A stretch of DNA of 64,000 bases, taken from NCBI GenBank assembly GCA_015499995.1, contig JADNRV010000048.1, positions 186,001 through 250,000 of the forward strand, read 5' to 3'. Position numbers and translations under genes: made by a program. Numbering within the stretch: position 1 is the first letter of the stretch; every line of letters starts with the position of its first letter. Shown here piece by piece: positions 12,159 to 25,690 of this stretch. Source of the DNA: Flammula alnicola (taxonomy: Eukaryota; Basidiomycota; Agaricomycetes; Agaricales; Strophariaceae). The notes under the pieces were generated by a model. That model made no database searches. It was not told the origin of the DNA and saw only the letters and a program-made list of their open reading frames with translations.

Positions 12159-13445
12159 TCAGGCTTCAGATGTCGTCTTTCCAAAACTTGAATGCGGGCC
12201 ACGTGAAAAGTCAGAATTTTCAGAGTTTTCCGACGATCCAGGAGTGACAGCGGACCCAGAAAGCTGAGTAATGACAGTATACGATGGCACGGACGTCCTT
12301 GTGAATTGGCTCGGGTCGACCTCGTTCCTTAGGGAGTCTCTGGTTGTGATGTTCCCATCATCCTCGACCACTGGAACTGGAGCCTGAGCTCTTGGCGTAT
12401 TTCCGTTACGGTTACTCTTGCGCAACTTGCGGTATATCAGCATGATGACCACAAGTAAGTTGGAAGCAAGCAAGCCAACCGCAGCCTAATGAGCAATGGA
12501 TGAGCTTCATATTTTGAGATTAGAGATTACTGTTTGATTACCTGCAATTGGGCCATCATCGTGAAAATTAAACGAGAGTCGGGTCCTAGACGGTCGGCTG
12601 CGTACCACACAGTGCAGTACATTGCAGATCCGAGACTCGTGAGGATGCTGCTCGAGAAGAGGACCAAAATAAGGATACGCTGGCTGGGAGGAAACTTGAT
12701 CCGCCAGAGCATCATAACTGGGGCTATGACAAGAATTAAATCTGCGACAAAGTCGACTGGACATCATAGACAGATAAACACGGGAAATATATCAGAGAAA
12801 ATATGGACATGAAAATATGGCCACGTACAAGTAACACCGATGATGATGGTAATGTTGGCACCACTCGCAGACACCACGCAATTCCCGAAATTTAGCTGCC
12901 ACCATGGCGAGCCTGAACAGGAGAAGGTGGTCATGAGGACAGAAGTGAGATAGAAAAGGAATAGAAGACCAATAAAATAGAAGGACAATTTTCTAAATGG
13001 ATGACCGGGAAGAAATATCTTTGCGACGGATAGCGCGACACAGATTCTAGACACCCTGTGTTGTGCAAGGTGCGTCAGTGAAGATGCTGAAGTCGGAACA
13101 AATATATCACATACCAAAGAATTGTGAAATATAAAAAACTCGCAAACCATTCCGAATACATGAATGTATTGGGGCCTGGTGTGTACCATGAAAAATCTTC
13201 AAGAAGTACTTCATCATCATATTAGTATTAGAGTGTTACTGAATGAACTACTTGCCGCCATTCTTGAGTCTCAACCACATTGTAATGAGATATATACAAT
13301 CTGCGACCACGGGTATCCCGACAAGATAGTCATCCCACCATATGCGACCGGTTCGACACGCGTGTCCAATCCGAATGACAGTAAAGCTGATGGATAGAAA
13401 GTGAAGGAGCGTGATGCATACTAAGTAGAGTAGAAAATGATCCAA
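12159..13445 (-). CDS. Seven-helix integral membrane protein, fungal rhodopsin-domain type
   Basis: At least four exons read on the minus strand. The first carries IRIGHACRTGRIWWDDYLVG (about 13445-13250), the Arg/Trp-Trp-Asp-Asp signature seen in fungal rhodopsin-like/PTH11-related membrane proteins. The next has SEWFASFLYFTILWVSRI, then KIFLPGHPFRK, a helix and the SGSPWWQLNFGNC loop. It splices to DLILVIAPVMMLWRIKFPPS, then to AAVGLLASNLLVVIMLIYRK and a Ser/Thr-rich cytoplasmic tail ending near 12159. The junctions around 13090, 12760 and 12500 keep phase. The junction between the first two exons (about 13,200-13,265) and the true ATG are unresolved. No ligand or function can be assigned; such proteins are often linked to sensing. 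Confidence 0.65.
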
Positions 13446-14556
13446 GCATTAGTTCCGAAGGATCACTGAAACTGGCGGACAAAGTCGACGAACTTTTCCA
13501 TACGAGGGCGTTTTGTGCGGGCAGACCCATCGATCAACAACACCTCACTGTCGTGTGCTAGCGTTGACGAGATGACAGAGTTATGGATCCGCAGGACAAT
13601 GTTGACGTCTCCAGAAGAATCGCCCACATATATATCACCACCCCGCTCGAAGTTCACCGTTGAGGGCAGATGTGTTGACGACAAGTCAGCCTTGACTAAT
13701 GTGTTTTATCCCTACAAGTCTCAAATTAGACACGGCAACAGTAGGTGGCATATGGCAACAATCTGCCAGTCAACTTGTCCCGAATAACCGCAAAGTCTGC
13801 CGATGCTCATTCCCTGAAATTTCGAAGGCCTTGCATTCGACGGAATGGTCGTGACCCCTCAAGCCTGCGAGCATTCCTGAAATTGCTCGTCGGAGATAGT
13901 AAATATAGGTCTTCTCCACCTGGAAATCATCAGATTCAGCTATATATATGCCCTTCAGGGATGCAAATTGGATGGATGATACGGTCGGCTCATGACTTCC
14001 AGAGCCATGTGCCAGCGTCAAAGTTTAAAAATATGTTGCAGCCTAAAGTTGGCCGGAAGTTTCGTTTTCCCTTGAAATCGAATTGCATGTTGAGCGGGAT
14101 TACTACACGGCATTGACGAAAACCCGAGAGCTGGTGTGTAGCTGGGTAGGCTTTATATTAGACGCCCACTGAAAATCGCCGTGATCGGGATATTTGGAAA
14201 TCTAGAAAAAGAAGTTGTGGCATCGGCCCAGCTGTCCAGACAGCCTGGATCGATGGCGACGAACCTTTATATATGGTTGTATATCAACCCCGTAATGCCC
14301 ACTGCCCAAATTTTTTCCCGAGTGCCATTTGCAGTTCTGCCAGAGGAACATAGAGCAGGAATATGACTCGTGTACCGAGTCGCTTGCCAAAAATTAAGCA
14401 GCGCTATTAGAAATTGAGGGCCTAGCTGGAAGGAACTGAATACGGCAATATATGAACAAGATGCTTGACATACATCAACGGTTGAATAGGATCGCCATCC
14501 CGGTGGCATTAAAAACTGGGAGGATGCTTCTGAAAAAAAAATTGAATCGAATTGAC
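13446..14556. other. Unresolved stretch between the two rhodopsin-type copies
   Basis: Several short minus-strand ORFs (13463-13684, 13770-14021, 14267-14509) have a protein-like look, including one membrane-type segment near 14,400. They do not join into a gene, and could be more remains of membrane-protein copies. Confidence 0.3.
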
Positions 14557-15540
14557 TTAAACAAGGAACGCTTTGACAAAATGAACAGACCTATGATATG
14601 CTACATATGCATAGCTGTATGCTATTGGGCGGAGAAATTTATAAGGCGCCAGGAAGCGACCGCAGTTGAAAAACAGATGCCCGCATCCAGTATTTTGGGC
14701 CAACACGAGGTCGAGGGAGGTGTATTTTCTTCTGAAGCCAGGTACGGGCGACTCGAAGTGTTGGCCTTGGTTGCCAGATATTTGAGGCTGTGCCGATAAT
14801 CCATGACTTGCCAAACTGGACCATTGGATAGCTAGGTGACCACCGCATACAAGAGCGCCTCGTTGAGAGATTGCTTGGTTCTCTCCCGCTCCTGGTAGGT
14901 CCAGAGCGGTAAATTTCTCGCGTCTTGGCACTATTTTGTTCGTGCTGTCGCCAAGCAGTTTACAATACATCAGCATTGTGATAACAAATACGTTGGAAAC
15001 GAATAAGGCAAAAAAAAGCCCTTGACACACAGTACAAGTGAGCTCGGAACATTGATAGGCGCAAGAGAATTCGTTATTTACTTAGCTGGATGTACCAATC
15101 GTCATGAAAAGCAAGAGAGAATGAGATCCTACATAAAGGTAGAAATCATCGTACTAACGCTTGAAGTCCTCATGCTACCGAAATTGAGCTGCCACCATGG
15201 CGAGCCTAGGCAGGAGAAAGTAGCGGTGAGAGTGGCTGCGAGGCAAAAAAAAAGGAGTCGCCAGTGCGAATTAGAAGGATTGTCTTCTAAACGAACGGCC
15301 GCGGGAGAAAGACACTTGCAAATGGGCAATACAAGGCACACTGTGGACAAATCAGACAAACTATTTCACGTAAAAGAACTATAGTATCAGCGACGAATCA
15401 GGGTATGAAAAACAATAACATAATCAACATACCAAAGAATTGCAAAGCATAAAGAGGAGGAAAAGCGCCGAGAATATGCGGGACTCTGACTTGGACGTAG
15501 TGCAGGAGATTCTACAAGAAACCTTTCTTGAGCAAGAAGT
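14557..15540 (-). pseudogene. Decayed copy of the rhodopsin-type membrane protein
   Basis: Two blocks match the gene at 12159-13445. The loop CLGSPWWQLNFGS (about 15,180-15,230) parallels SGSPWWQLNFGNC. The last helix SNVFVITMLMYCKLL (about 14,950-15,000) parallels SNLLVVIMLIYRKL. In the intact gene these blocks are about 440 bp apart, with a helix-encoding exon between. Here they are only about 180 bp apart and that exon is absent. Upstream, the region matching the FTILW exon is in mixed frames and the WWDD exon is hardly recognisable. The similarity, same orientation and adjacency indicate a tandem duplicate that lost an exon and decayed. Confidence 0.6.
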
Positions 15541-17691
15541 TAGATGATTTCAACAAACAGCCGGTCACTTACCAACTTTCTTGAGCATCAACCAACGACC
15601 ATGGGTACGCATGGGCTGACCACTTTTTCCTGGTGGAGGCAGTGCGACTGGGTCTTGCAAGCCTCAATCACTACTCGCCGGCAAGGTGGAAGACTCACAT
15701 GTGGAAAAACGTCAGTTCGCCAGGAAAATCAGCCCGCGGGGAGCCACCCTGGTGTCGGATAGCCTCCAATACATCCATCGTTTATGTCCTTTTTTCAGGG
15801 CTTGATTGTATTGTGTCTAGCTAAATCTTTCAGGCTGAGGTTTCAACGTCAGGAATAAGGTACGTTGAAAACTGACAGATGATATGAGTCCATACCTTTC
15901 GCGTATGGATGAATTAATGAACCCGCGAGTACCGCAGATATCGATTCGTGCTTGCCAACCCAAATCGTCCCAGACCGCTCGTACATGGAACTTCATTGAC
16001 TTGCGGAAGGCTTTCCTCTAGAATTCTTCGCTTGCGTTTCAGCGGTGCGAGCTGATCATGATAAATCTTCCGTGAGGGATATCTCTGCGCAGCTGATTGA
16101 GTCGAATTATCTATCAGGCGATCGACCCTGTCGGAGGCTGAAAATATGCCTGTCATTGCCGACCCACAACATGTAGGAAATGGGGGGGACCAAGGCGGCG
16201 GGACTAAGTATTTTGGAACCAAGTCAAGGGCCTAACAGTGTACACATATATTTTCCGGGTCTTCAGAGTTGCATGCACCTTCCAGATGTCAAACGAGCAA
16301 TATTCGACGCCGACTACGATAAATTTTCATTCAGAGTTTTTCAAAGGGAAAGGGTGGTATTATTGTTCTGCTTTTATTGCTATCCAACAATACATGGTAT
16401 ACGCAGAACAAAATGAGTCGAAAGAAAGATCATAATGATATATGAACTACTACTACGTATACTACGACTACTTACAACTACTACTGCTATCATTTATTGA
16501 CTTGTCCGTATCCTGCAAGATTGGGGGGAGTGGGATGGCTGGGTTGGGTTGATGATGGACAACGGTGGTAAATCATGGAGAGTGAAGGAGGTGGGTGGGT
16601 ATGTGTATGAGTGACGAAGGGGAGGTAGGGCACCAATAAATCACAATCGGTTATGTTCTGACGCCCCCAAACACAGATTAGCGAGCCTTTAGGGGTGTGT
16701 GTAGTAAGTAGGCGATCGATAGAAGGATGTCACAGAGAAAGAGAGAGACGAGAGATAGTCGACGTAATTTCCAAAGCGTATTGAAAGTTGTCATTTGATG
16801 GCTGACGATGCGATTGCGATTGCGGCGGGATGTAGAGTACATATGGTATGAAGATTTTGCAGATGCAGTCCGGTATGACGACGAGGATGGGCAGCATGGA
16901 TTACGCCACTTCGGTAAGGGGCGGGGAGGGGATATCGAGAATGTGCAAAACGAAGAGAGCGGACAGTGGTCAGGTGGTCATACCACGTCCACCAAAAAGT
17001 TGTTAACTAAGATAACAAAGCAAACGAAATCGGAACGCAAGGAGACATCAAATAAATTGGCCAAGCGAAGACTAGAGGGCAATAAAGAGAGACGAACACA
17101 ACATATATATAATAATTTGAAAAAGGGAAGAGAAAGAAATAAGCGAGAATAAGAGAAGAAGAAGAGGAAAAGGAAAGAGAGATAAAGATGCCACAACCAA
17201 TAGCCCAAAAGATCCAACCTACAACGAATTAAAAACAGTACCGGACGAACAGACCGATGAAGCCGCCATCCATAACAGATAGCGAACATTCAAGGTGGAG
17301 GGTAGTGCTTTGAGGTGGGATCCCGGAGCCATACGTCTTCCATCCATTATTTGTAGTCGGAGGAAGGGCGATGTTTTGATGATGAATTTCGATATATCGC
17401 GAGAGGGAGACATGGAGGAACGGAGCAAAGAGCGACTAGAGCAGGCAGAGAAGCGGCGAGCAACTGACGGTGACGAGAAACCGAGGAAATAGAACAGAGA
17501 GAGGGCATAGAGATACGAGGACCGGATATAAAATATGCACACGGAGGCAGGACTCCTGGATAGTGGTCTCGGTGCGAATGACATGACAAAGCGGGTATCC
17601 ATAATTAGCTTTGATCACGCACAAACACGAAGCATGGATCGAGGACGGGTGGTGTGAGAGCGAGAGTGAGTAAACGTGAAGCCCGAGGCGT
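15541..17691. other. No supported gene; 3' flank of the RRM gene
   Basis: ORFs at 15914-16222 (minus) and 16808-17152 (plus) lack motifs. The part from about 16,700 is purine-rich on the plus strand and likely includes the 3' untranslated region of the RNA-binding protein gene that ends at 17692. Confidence 0.4.
16444..16492. repeat. CTA/ACT-rich trinucleotide microsatellite
   Basis: An imperfect run of CTA/ACT triplets (ctactactacgtatactacgac and similar) covers about 50 bp in non-coding DNA. Confidence 0.7.
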
Positions 17692-19641
17692 TTAAGCAGC
17701 AACGCCATTGGCCTGAAGATGCGCCTCAGCGCCATCCACATGCATCGGCTGCACTTCCACGACCTGGCCGTCATCTCCATCCAAAAACGCAGCTCCATCC
17801 TCGTTGCCTTCACCAATGGCACCCATGGGCTCTCCCGAGTTGTTCCCATTGCCACTTGGCGTGCGTTTGGTGCCCGAGCCACCTTGTGGGCCGGATCGTG
17901 GCGGGTTCGCACATCTGTCTTTGCCATGCGCGATACGCAGGTTGGCGTACTCTGGCTTGTTCTTGATTCCGTCAATTGCCTTGATGGCGTTCGAGATGTT
18001 GGTGAAGTTGACGAAGGCGCAGTTCCTGTTGATTTAAAAGATGCGAGATTAATATCTGTATCTAGATGACGAAAAGGAATATGCTTACTTCTCCTTCAAG
18101 AAGTTGACGAGCTCGATATCACCATACTCGCCGAAATCGCGCTTCAACTTCTCTTCAGTGAATGTCTCGTAGTCTTCAACGTTTCCGATGTAGACATTCC
18201 TGGTCGCTCCAGAGTGCACAGCCAGAGCGAGTGTAGGAGGCAAGGGGCCAGAGTTCTTGCCCCAGCCAATCTTCAGACGGCGGTTGTTCAAGGTAAGGCC
18301 TTGATACGACGCCACCTGGAAGAACGTAAATGCAGCCGCAGGGTCGACGAAGGTGACGAACTAAATAAGACAGAAAATATACGTGAGTTCATCAGAAAAA
18401 AACCCCACACCATCGCCACCGCCAGCGCAATGATACGGTAAAAATGATAGGAGACGTACTGCAATATGCTTGTCTTGCATATACCTGATGCTCTGCAAAA
18501 CACCACCACGAATGGCGTTACACAAGTCCTCCGTCGTGGTCTCGGGGTGGATGTTGCCCAAATAGACGGTCCTGTTCATGGCTTGAACACCTCCCATGCC
18601 GTTGGCCATGTTTCCGGCATTCATCATGTCTACGGGGGTGAAAGGAGCTGCTGCATATTGGGTGAAGGAGAAATTGGCCTGCTGTGGCGACATGGCCTGC
18701 TGTGCAACGAGAGACTGTGCTGCAGCGGCCTGAGCTTGCTGGGCAGCTGCCTGCTGCGACTTGGGAATATAAGCGCAGCGATCCTTTCCGTAATTAACTC
18801 GTTTGCCTGCCCATGATGGTTCCGTGGGCAGGGTATTAACAACCTAATAAAATAAACCGATGGTCAAGGCACGCACATTTGACTGAGAGCTCAGAGGTGC
18901 TACTAACCTTGGTAGCAACGGAGATGCTCAAGAAATGAACAAACCCAATGTTCTTATCCCTGACGATCTTAACTTGGTCGATGAGACCGAATCGGCTAAG
19001 CTCGTCGCGAAGCTGCTCCTCTGTCATACCCTCATCCAGTCCGCCGAGATAAACATTCCGGCTGGCGTTACTCTGGCTGATAGCCAGGGCGACCTGAGCA
19101 GGCACAGGTGATGGTTTCCCCCAACCAATCTTCAACTCTTGGCCATGCAGCGACAATTTTTTGATGGTGGCGTCAGCGTGGAAGGCCGCGGCGGTAGCAC
19201 CATCCAAGAAAGAGAGGAAGACACAGGACTTTTCCGGTAGGACACGGATCGACTCGAGAGGGCCGAAATGGACGAGATTAAGCAACTCGTCGACTGAGGC
19301 AGTGGCGGGAAGGTTCCCGACATACACTGTGCGTCCTGTAGCGTTTGATGAGGCGTTGATGGCAGCGGAGAGGGCGACGGGAGAGTAGGCTCCACCTCCT
19401 TGTGCGGAGGGGATGCCCATGTTCAAAGACGGCAGCCTCTGTTGAGCAAAGTTCTGCGAAAAATATCATTTTAGCCACAATGGCAGAGATAGCTAAAGAT
19501 AGGAGTCACCTGGGCAAAGTTACCCATTTGTCCGTTATAGGGGAAGGCGCCAAGCATGCCCATGCCTGGCATACCCATACCCAACATGCTGTAGGCGTTG
19601 AAGGCGTTGTAGTTGCCGTTAGCGGTTCCTTGTTGTTGTTG

Positions 19642-19674
<33 letters not shown>

Positions 19675-20111
19675 TTGCTGTTGCTGTTGGACAGCAAATG
19701 CTGCGGCGGTATTAGGGCTAAGCTGCGAGTTCATGACGCTCCCGTTAGCTTGAGTGTTAACAGAGAGGGAAGGAGTCGAGTAGAGGGGACTGCCAGCGAA
19801 TGCGCCACCGTTTGCCTGGGAGTTGTTGAACGCAGGTTGGGCGATATTTGCCTGAGGACCATAGCCGTAGTTGGCGAATGCGTCCCTGTTAGAGTTATTT
19901 TGGCCAGCAGAGCCGTTATTCTGCCCAGAAAAGGCCGAAGTGGGAGACCAACGCGCTTTTTTAGCATCAGGGCCGCCAACGGTTTCCATAGAGCGCTGAG
20001 AGAGAAATTAGAGAAGATTCGCGACAAGAACAAGGATCTTACCTTCATCATGTCGATGTCAAAGGCGTAGGAGGGGTACTGTGTTGCAAAAGCTGTCTGG
20101 CTGTCGTCCAT
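17692..20111 (-). CDS. RNA-binding protein with four RRMs (Nrd1/Msa-type)
   Basis: Six exons, 20111-20043, 19995-19510, 19453-18908, 18843-18460, 18360-18089 and 18025-17692, keep phase throughout and give 696 residues. The N-terminal 220 residues are disordered and Asn/Gln/Ala-rich with a 20-Gln tract. Four RRMs follow, with RNP2/RNP1-like pairs: [10 protein letters not shown] with CVFLSF (near residue 230), [10 protein letters not shown] with IGFVHF (near 320), [10 protein letters not shown] with FVTFVDP (near 445) and [10 protein letters not shown] with CAFVNF (near 550). The order and the repeated IGWGKPS/IGWGKNS phrase match the fission yeast Nrd1 family of post-transcriptional regulators of differentiation. 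The tail is Gly/Ser- and acid-rich. The 5' leader contains a CGA/ACG microsatellite. The name is by resemblance only. Confidence 0.88.
19630..19689 (-). repeat. CAG/CAA tract encoding 20 glutamines
   Basis: Sixty bases of mixed CAA and CAG codons (read on the minus strand) inside exon 2 of the RRM gene encode an uninterrupted 20-Gln run. The mix of the two codons suggests selection on the peptide as well as slippage. Confidence 0.9.
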
Positions 20112-20375
20112 GGTAGCGATATAGGATTGAGGGTAGCGGAAAGAATGGATGGGATATGTATGGCAACGGCGGAATTATTGCGAAGAAAGGGGGAGAAGGT
20201 TGTTAGAGAATTGTAGATACTAATGAGTAGGGAGCGTGGTGGGCTGGACTCCAGCAAAACGAGTGTGGTGGTTGGGGCGAAAATAAAAAGACACGCACGC
20301 AAAAGAGAAAGAAAGTTCAACAAGGAGGGAATTGAACGAAGTCTCTGCGCTAGGAAAAGGCGCTGTGCGTGGAGG

Positions 20376-20462
20376 TCAACGACGAGAACAACGACGAAGA
20401 CAAGAACGACGACGGCAACGACAAACAAACGACGAAGACGGCGACAACGACAACGAACAAGT
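20376..20462. repeat. CGA/ACG/AAC-rich imperfect microsatellite
   Basis: Nearly 90 bp of imperfect ACG and AAC triplets lie upstream of the RRM gene start, probably in its promoter or 5' leader. Confidence 0.7.
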
Positions 20463-21095
20463 CGTAAGAAAACCAAAACCAAACACTTTCCCATTCTAAT
20501 CAACTCTCCCACACCGCCCTAGACGCGCACGGACCCCATCACACATCTGTCATTTTCCTTCTTTCCCTTGTTCCTCATCATGACTGTCAATGATGTTTAT
20601 TCTGTTTTGCCCACACGAACCATGTCTCAAACGCATCGATTACAATTAGCACCGGAGACAAGAATCTCTTCAATTCAATCTCGGCGCGCTGCTTGGTTGA
20701 CCCTACCACCGACTGATAACGTTTATCTCGGTTTAGGATTAGGAATTCGCGCGAGTCGCCGATCCGTGCTCAGATAATGTGCTGCGGACGCCACCTTCTT
20801 TCCTCAATGCGAGGTCTGATTCCGACCTTCTGTGGGCGGCTTTCTCTCGGGAAATGGGAAAGGAAAAAGAAAAGTGCGGACACATTTTGCATCACGCACG
20901 CTTTCGGCGTTTACTATATACTTATATGCGGACTTTTACATTATTGTCAGATGGCAGAGGTGGTACAAGAGATATAGGGAATATTAATCGAGAGCAAGAA
21001 CAAGCAAGAACAGTAGCACCCTACGTAAATGGCGGAACCAAAGTTATAGTAGGCAGGTTCGAAAGCAAAGAAAGCAAATGCTATAACGTGAAGCT

Positions 21096-21614
21096 TCAAT
21101 CCTTCATAACGTCATCCCCATACTCCTCGTGTTTCTCATCCTTGAACGCGTTAAAGAGTGGCGGGATGACGGCCCAAGGAGTAGCAACGGGATCCACTGC
21201 GGTGGGCGGACATCCTCTGGCAACCGACGACTGGAGATAACATTCCAGCCTCAGCTCCTACAAAATACAAGGACCAACGGTCAGCCTCGGCGTCTTGACA
21301 AAAGGAGATTGGAGTAGGCGCACCTCAAAGCTCCAGTGGGACAGGCCCGGAGTCGCAGTAATGCTCTGCAAGACGCGACCAGCCCCCCTATATCCCTGTG
21401 TCGTCCGAAACTGTGCCACGCGCTTGTTACCTGCAATGCGTCGCTGCGACTTGGGGATGTACGGGTGCCGGCTTGCATGGAAGGTGTCTCGTGACTTGTT
21501 CACCGACGCGAGGACAGCATCGAGATTGGGGTTCGGGCGCTCTAGGTCCTTCAATTCAAACTCGTACTTGACGAATTCAGTGAGGTAGATGGATGGCATA
21601 GTGTAGGTCTTCAT
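21096..21614 (-). CDS. Conserved-looking 150-residue protein, unrecognised
   Basis: Two exons, 21614-21324 and 21257-21096, joined by GTGCGC...TTGTAG in phase 0, give 150 residues (145 if the second Met, at 21599, is the start). The first half is basic, with HPYIPKSQRRIAGNKR and TQGYRGAGRVLQSITATPG. The second half has a Cys/Pro-rich loop (GCPPTAVDPVATPW) and an acidic end. The composition and the clean frame across the splice argue for a real gene; I cannot name the family. It has no signal peptide or membrane segment. It could be a mitochondrial or ribosome-linked small basic protein, which is a guess. Confidence 0.6.
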
Positions 21615-22048
21615 TGACTTCGTCGACGGGGTTTCTAGGTAGCAGGGTACGTGTGAAAGAAGAGAATAGGAGGCTGAGAATTGTTATCTTGGGCGCTAAA
21701 AGAATATTTGGTGGCGTGATATGCCACAACAATCGCGATAGAAGGTGGAGACAGGTAAAGGTTGGCGAGTTCTGGGGTAATTGGATGACGCGAGCATATA
21801 TATAGGCCACAAAGATATGATCAACGACAATATTTCCTGAGACGTGGCCCGCTGTAACACGAGGCAATTATAGTCGAAGATTTGGCCCCGTGGTCCGAGT
21901 CATAATGCGTTACCACCAAAAGCAGAAGGTGAAGGAAAGACAATGGAAATTGTCACGTGAGACAGTGAGGCCGCAAAAGCCTCCAAGTCTCTCCAAGTCC
22001 AACGAGAGATGGTGGACAGCTTCAGTAAGAGTTTTTAACGACTGGACA

Positions 22049-23353
22049 TCACTTGAGCTTCTTGGCAACCCAGAATTCTGCCTTGTATATCCAACGCATC
22101 ATGGCATCCGGGTCGCCAGTATACTCGCATTCGACCGTTTTCCTGGACGCACCGCAGCTTTCATCCGTCTCGATGACGAATCCAATTTCTTCGGCTGCTT
22201 GTAAGACTTCTTCGAGACTCAGCTCGACCTTTGCCTGGGCACCTCCAGTCCAGAGGAGTGGTCCAAATTTACCCAGGTACCTCCTGGGCGGAGAATTGAG
22301 TAAATATGTTTCATAGTCATGAAGACGTCGAGGGAGGTGTCGATGAAAAATAACGTCACAATGTAATCGTAACCCTCTGGAGTTCGGTCATTATCGTCTC
22401 TTGTCTAAGATAGAAACGTCATATTCTTACCTCGGTTGGATGGACTGAAGTCTCGAGAAAGTCTTGCTCGAGGAGCCGAAAGTTTGGACTAAGCCGAGGT
22501 ACGACATCCGGGAATGATATACAGCGGAACAGCGAGTCGTTTGATCTCTGATGAGAGAACCAATGTGCGTAAGGACGAAGGGAGTGTTCGTTGGCAGACG
22601 TAGTGGTCGTAGAGGAGAGGAGAAACCGGAATGCCAGCGTCATGAAGAAGGACAGCTCATTCGCTGTCGTATCGAATCCTGGCCGTCACATTCAGCGTCA
22701 TTTAGAATGAAAGGATAGAGGGTAGACTTACCGAGTTGAGCAATCTCCCATGCCAATCGCCCAAGACCGCAGCCAGGTACAAGGACCTTCATTCCTGCTC
22801 TATCACCCGACTCACCCCTTCATTAAACGAGGATGGGGGCAAATATACGCGTCCGTTCGGCGAGGCCCTCTTCGCTCCAGTCCCTGACAAAATGCTTCAA
22901 CGACTCGCGTACTCGCCCAAGATCTGTAGAGTTGGTGTCGATGTCATTTTCATTCTCGAGAGACGGAAATTCATCCAGTGCCAACTCTGCTATCCCATCT
23001 GCAATTGTCGCGTTCAAACTTGTCACGTCCCGGAGTCTATCCAATTTCTTTGGGTACCCGATCTTGTATCCCAAGTTCTTGTTCGAGCGCCTCAAGGTAG
23101 CATAAGATGCGCGCATCTTATGTAGTTCATCTGCTGAAAGCCGGGCATATTGAGAGAATGAACTGTAAGCCCGTTCAAGTGAAAAATATCCGTTGTGCCG
23201 TCGTTTTCGGGAGCCTAGGGATAGAATTTCGCGTATGTCGGAACATGTAAAGGTTGGAAGATGCTTGAATCCGACGAACAAAAGGAACAGAGGAAAGACA
23301 CAAGCAAGGAGGACATCAGAGGCCACGATGAAACGAAGGTCAGAGAAGCTCAT
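22049..23353 (-). CDS. N2227-type methyltransferase (carnosine N-methyltransferase-like), with frame breaks
   Basis: The N-terminal region has a membrane-like start and the conserved block HFVRDWSEEGLAER, then RIFAPIL. The SAM-binding motif I, VLVPGCGLGRLAWEIAQL, follows, with TTANELSFFM in the next exon, DYIVTLFFIDTS and SILRPGGTWVNL. This is the N2227 family, whose animal members methylate carnosine; fungal substrates are unknown. Exons: 23353-22732, 22678-22431 and 22374-22049. Exon 1 contains the in-frame codons TAA TGA just after FAPILV (about 22,822), although its total length keeps phase. Exon 3 is one base short after WVNL, where a G run (GG for GGG, about 22,267) would restore GPLLWTGG. 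Either the gene is decaying or the consensus is wrong here. Confidence 0.75.
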
Positions 23354-23577
23354 TTCTCATCGCCAAGGCTACAGTAATTTCGGTTGGGAGTCCTATTCCG
23401 AGCATGTAAATGTCCCGCAACAGTAGCCAAACTAGAACCCGCCAAAATTCGAGCGTTGTCGAGGAAAGTACGATATTGAACGATGGGAATTTGGAGGAGG
23501 CGAAGTCGACGTCAAAAAGTTTATTCACAGAAGCGCTCTTGGGCTTGAATAATACAATTTATAACTATTGACATCAA

Positions 23578-23672
23578 TCCGGTATGGTGTAACGGCTAAC
23601 ATTACCGCCTTTCATACACCTTGATTAAGAGAGCTGATCGCGGTAGCTCGGGGTTCGATTCCCCGTACCGGA
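23578..23672 (+). tRNA. tRNA-Glu (anticodon UUC) with a 24-nt intron
   Basis: The acceptor stem TCCGGTA pairs perfectly with TACCGGA at the 3' end. The T arm is CGGGG-TTCGATT-CCCCG and the D arm is GTG-TAACGGCTAA-CAT. The anticodon stem ACCGC/GCGGT closes a loop CTTTCA-C with UUC at 23611-23613. A 24-nt intron at 23615-23638 sits one base 3' of the anticodon, the canonical nuclear tRNA intron position. A T-rich stretch follows, as for Pol III termination. The body closely resembles fungal tRNA-Glu. Confidence 0.92.
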
Positions 23673-23994
23673 ATATTTTTATGGTTGCCTTTTGAGACGT
23701 GAACCTTGTAAATCGATGAGGCCGGGTTTGTCGCCATTTATTTTGAACCTGAGGCAACGCACGATGAAAATTTACAACCTATTCCCTGACTTTTTACGTT
23801 CAACCCATCCAAGCATCGATTGAGCTTGGGCTTAAGCCAAAGTGATAACTGAGACAACCTTGAAGGCCATAAGAGACCAGGAATCCAAAGAAAAGAAATT
23901 TCCTCCCCCACATGGAAAGATTAGAAATAACTTTGGTATGCTGCTCCAAATCTCTACGTAACGAACGGCAGAATAAAGAAATATATGAACTACT

Positions 23995-25690
<1,696 letters not shown>

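Noticed and set aside
19402..20070. 222-codon plus-strand frame with a poly-Leu run
   Set aside because: The Leu run is the antisense of the 20-Gln tract of the RRM gene.
20779..21240. 153-codon plus-strand frame upstream of the 150-residue protein
   Set aside because: It has no motif and overlaps the real two-exon gene on the other strand.
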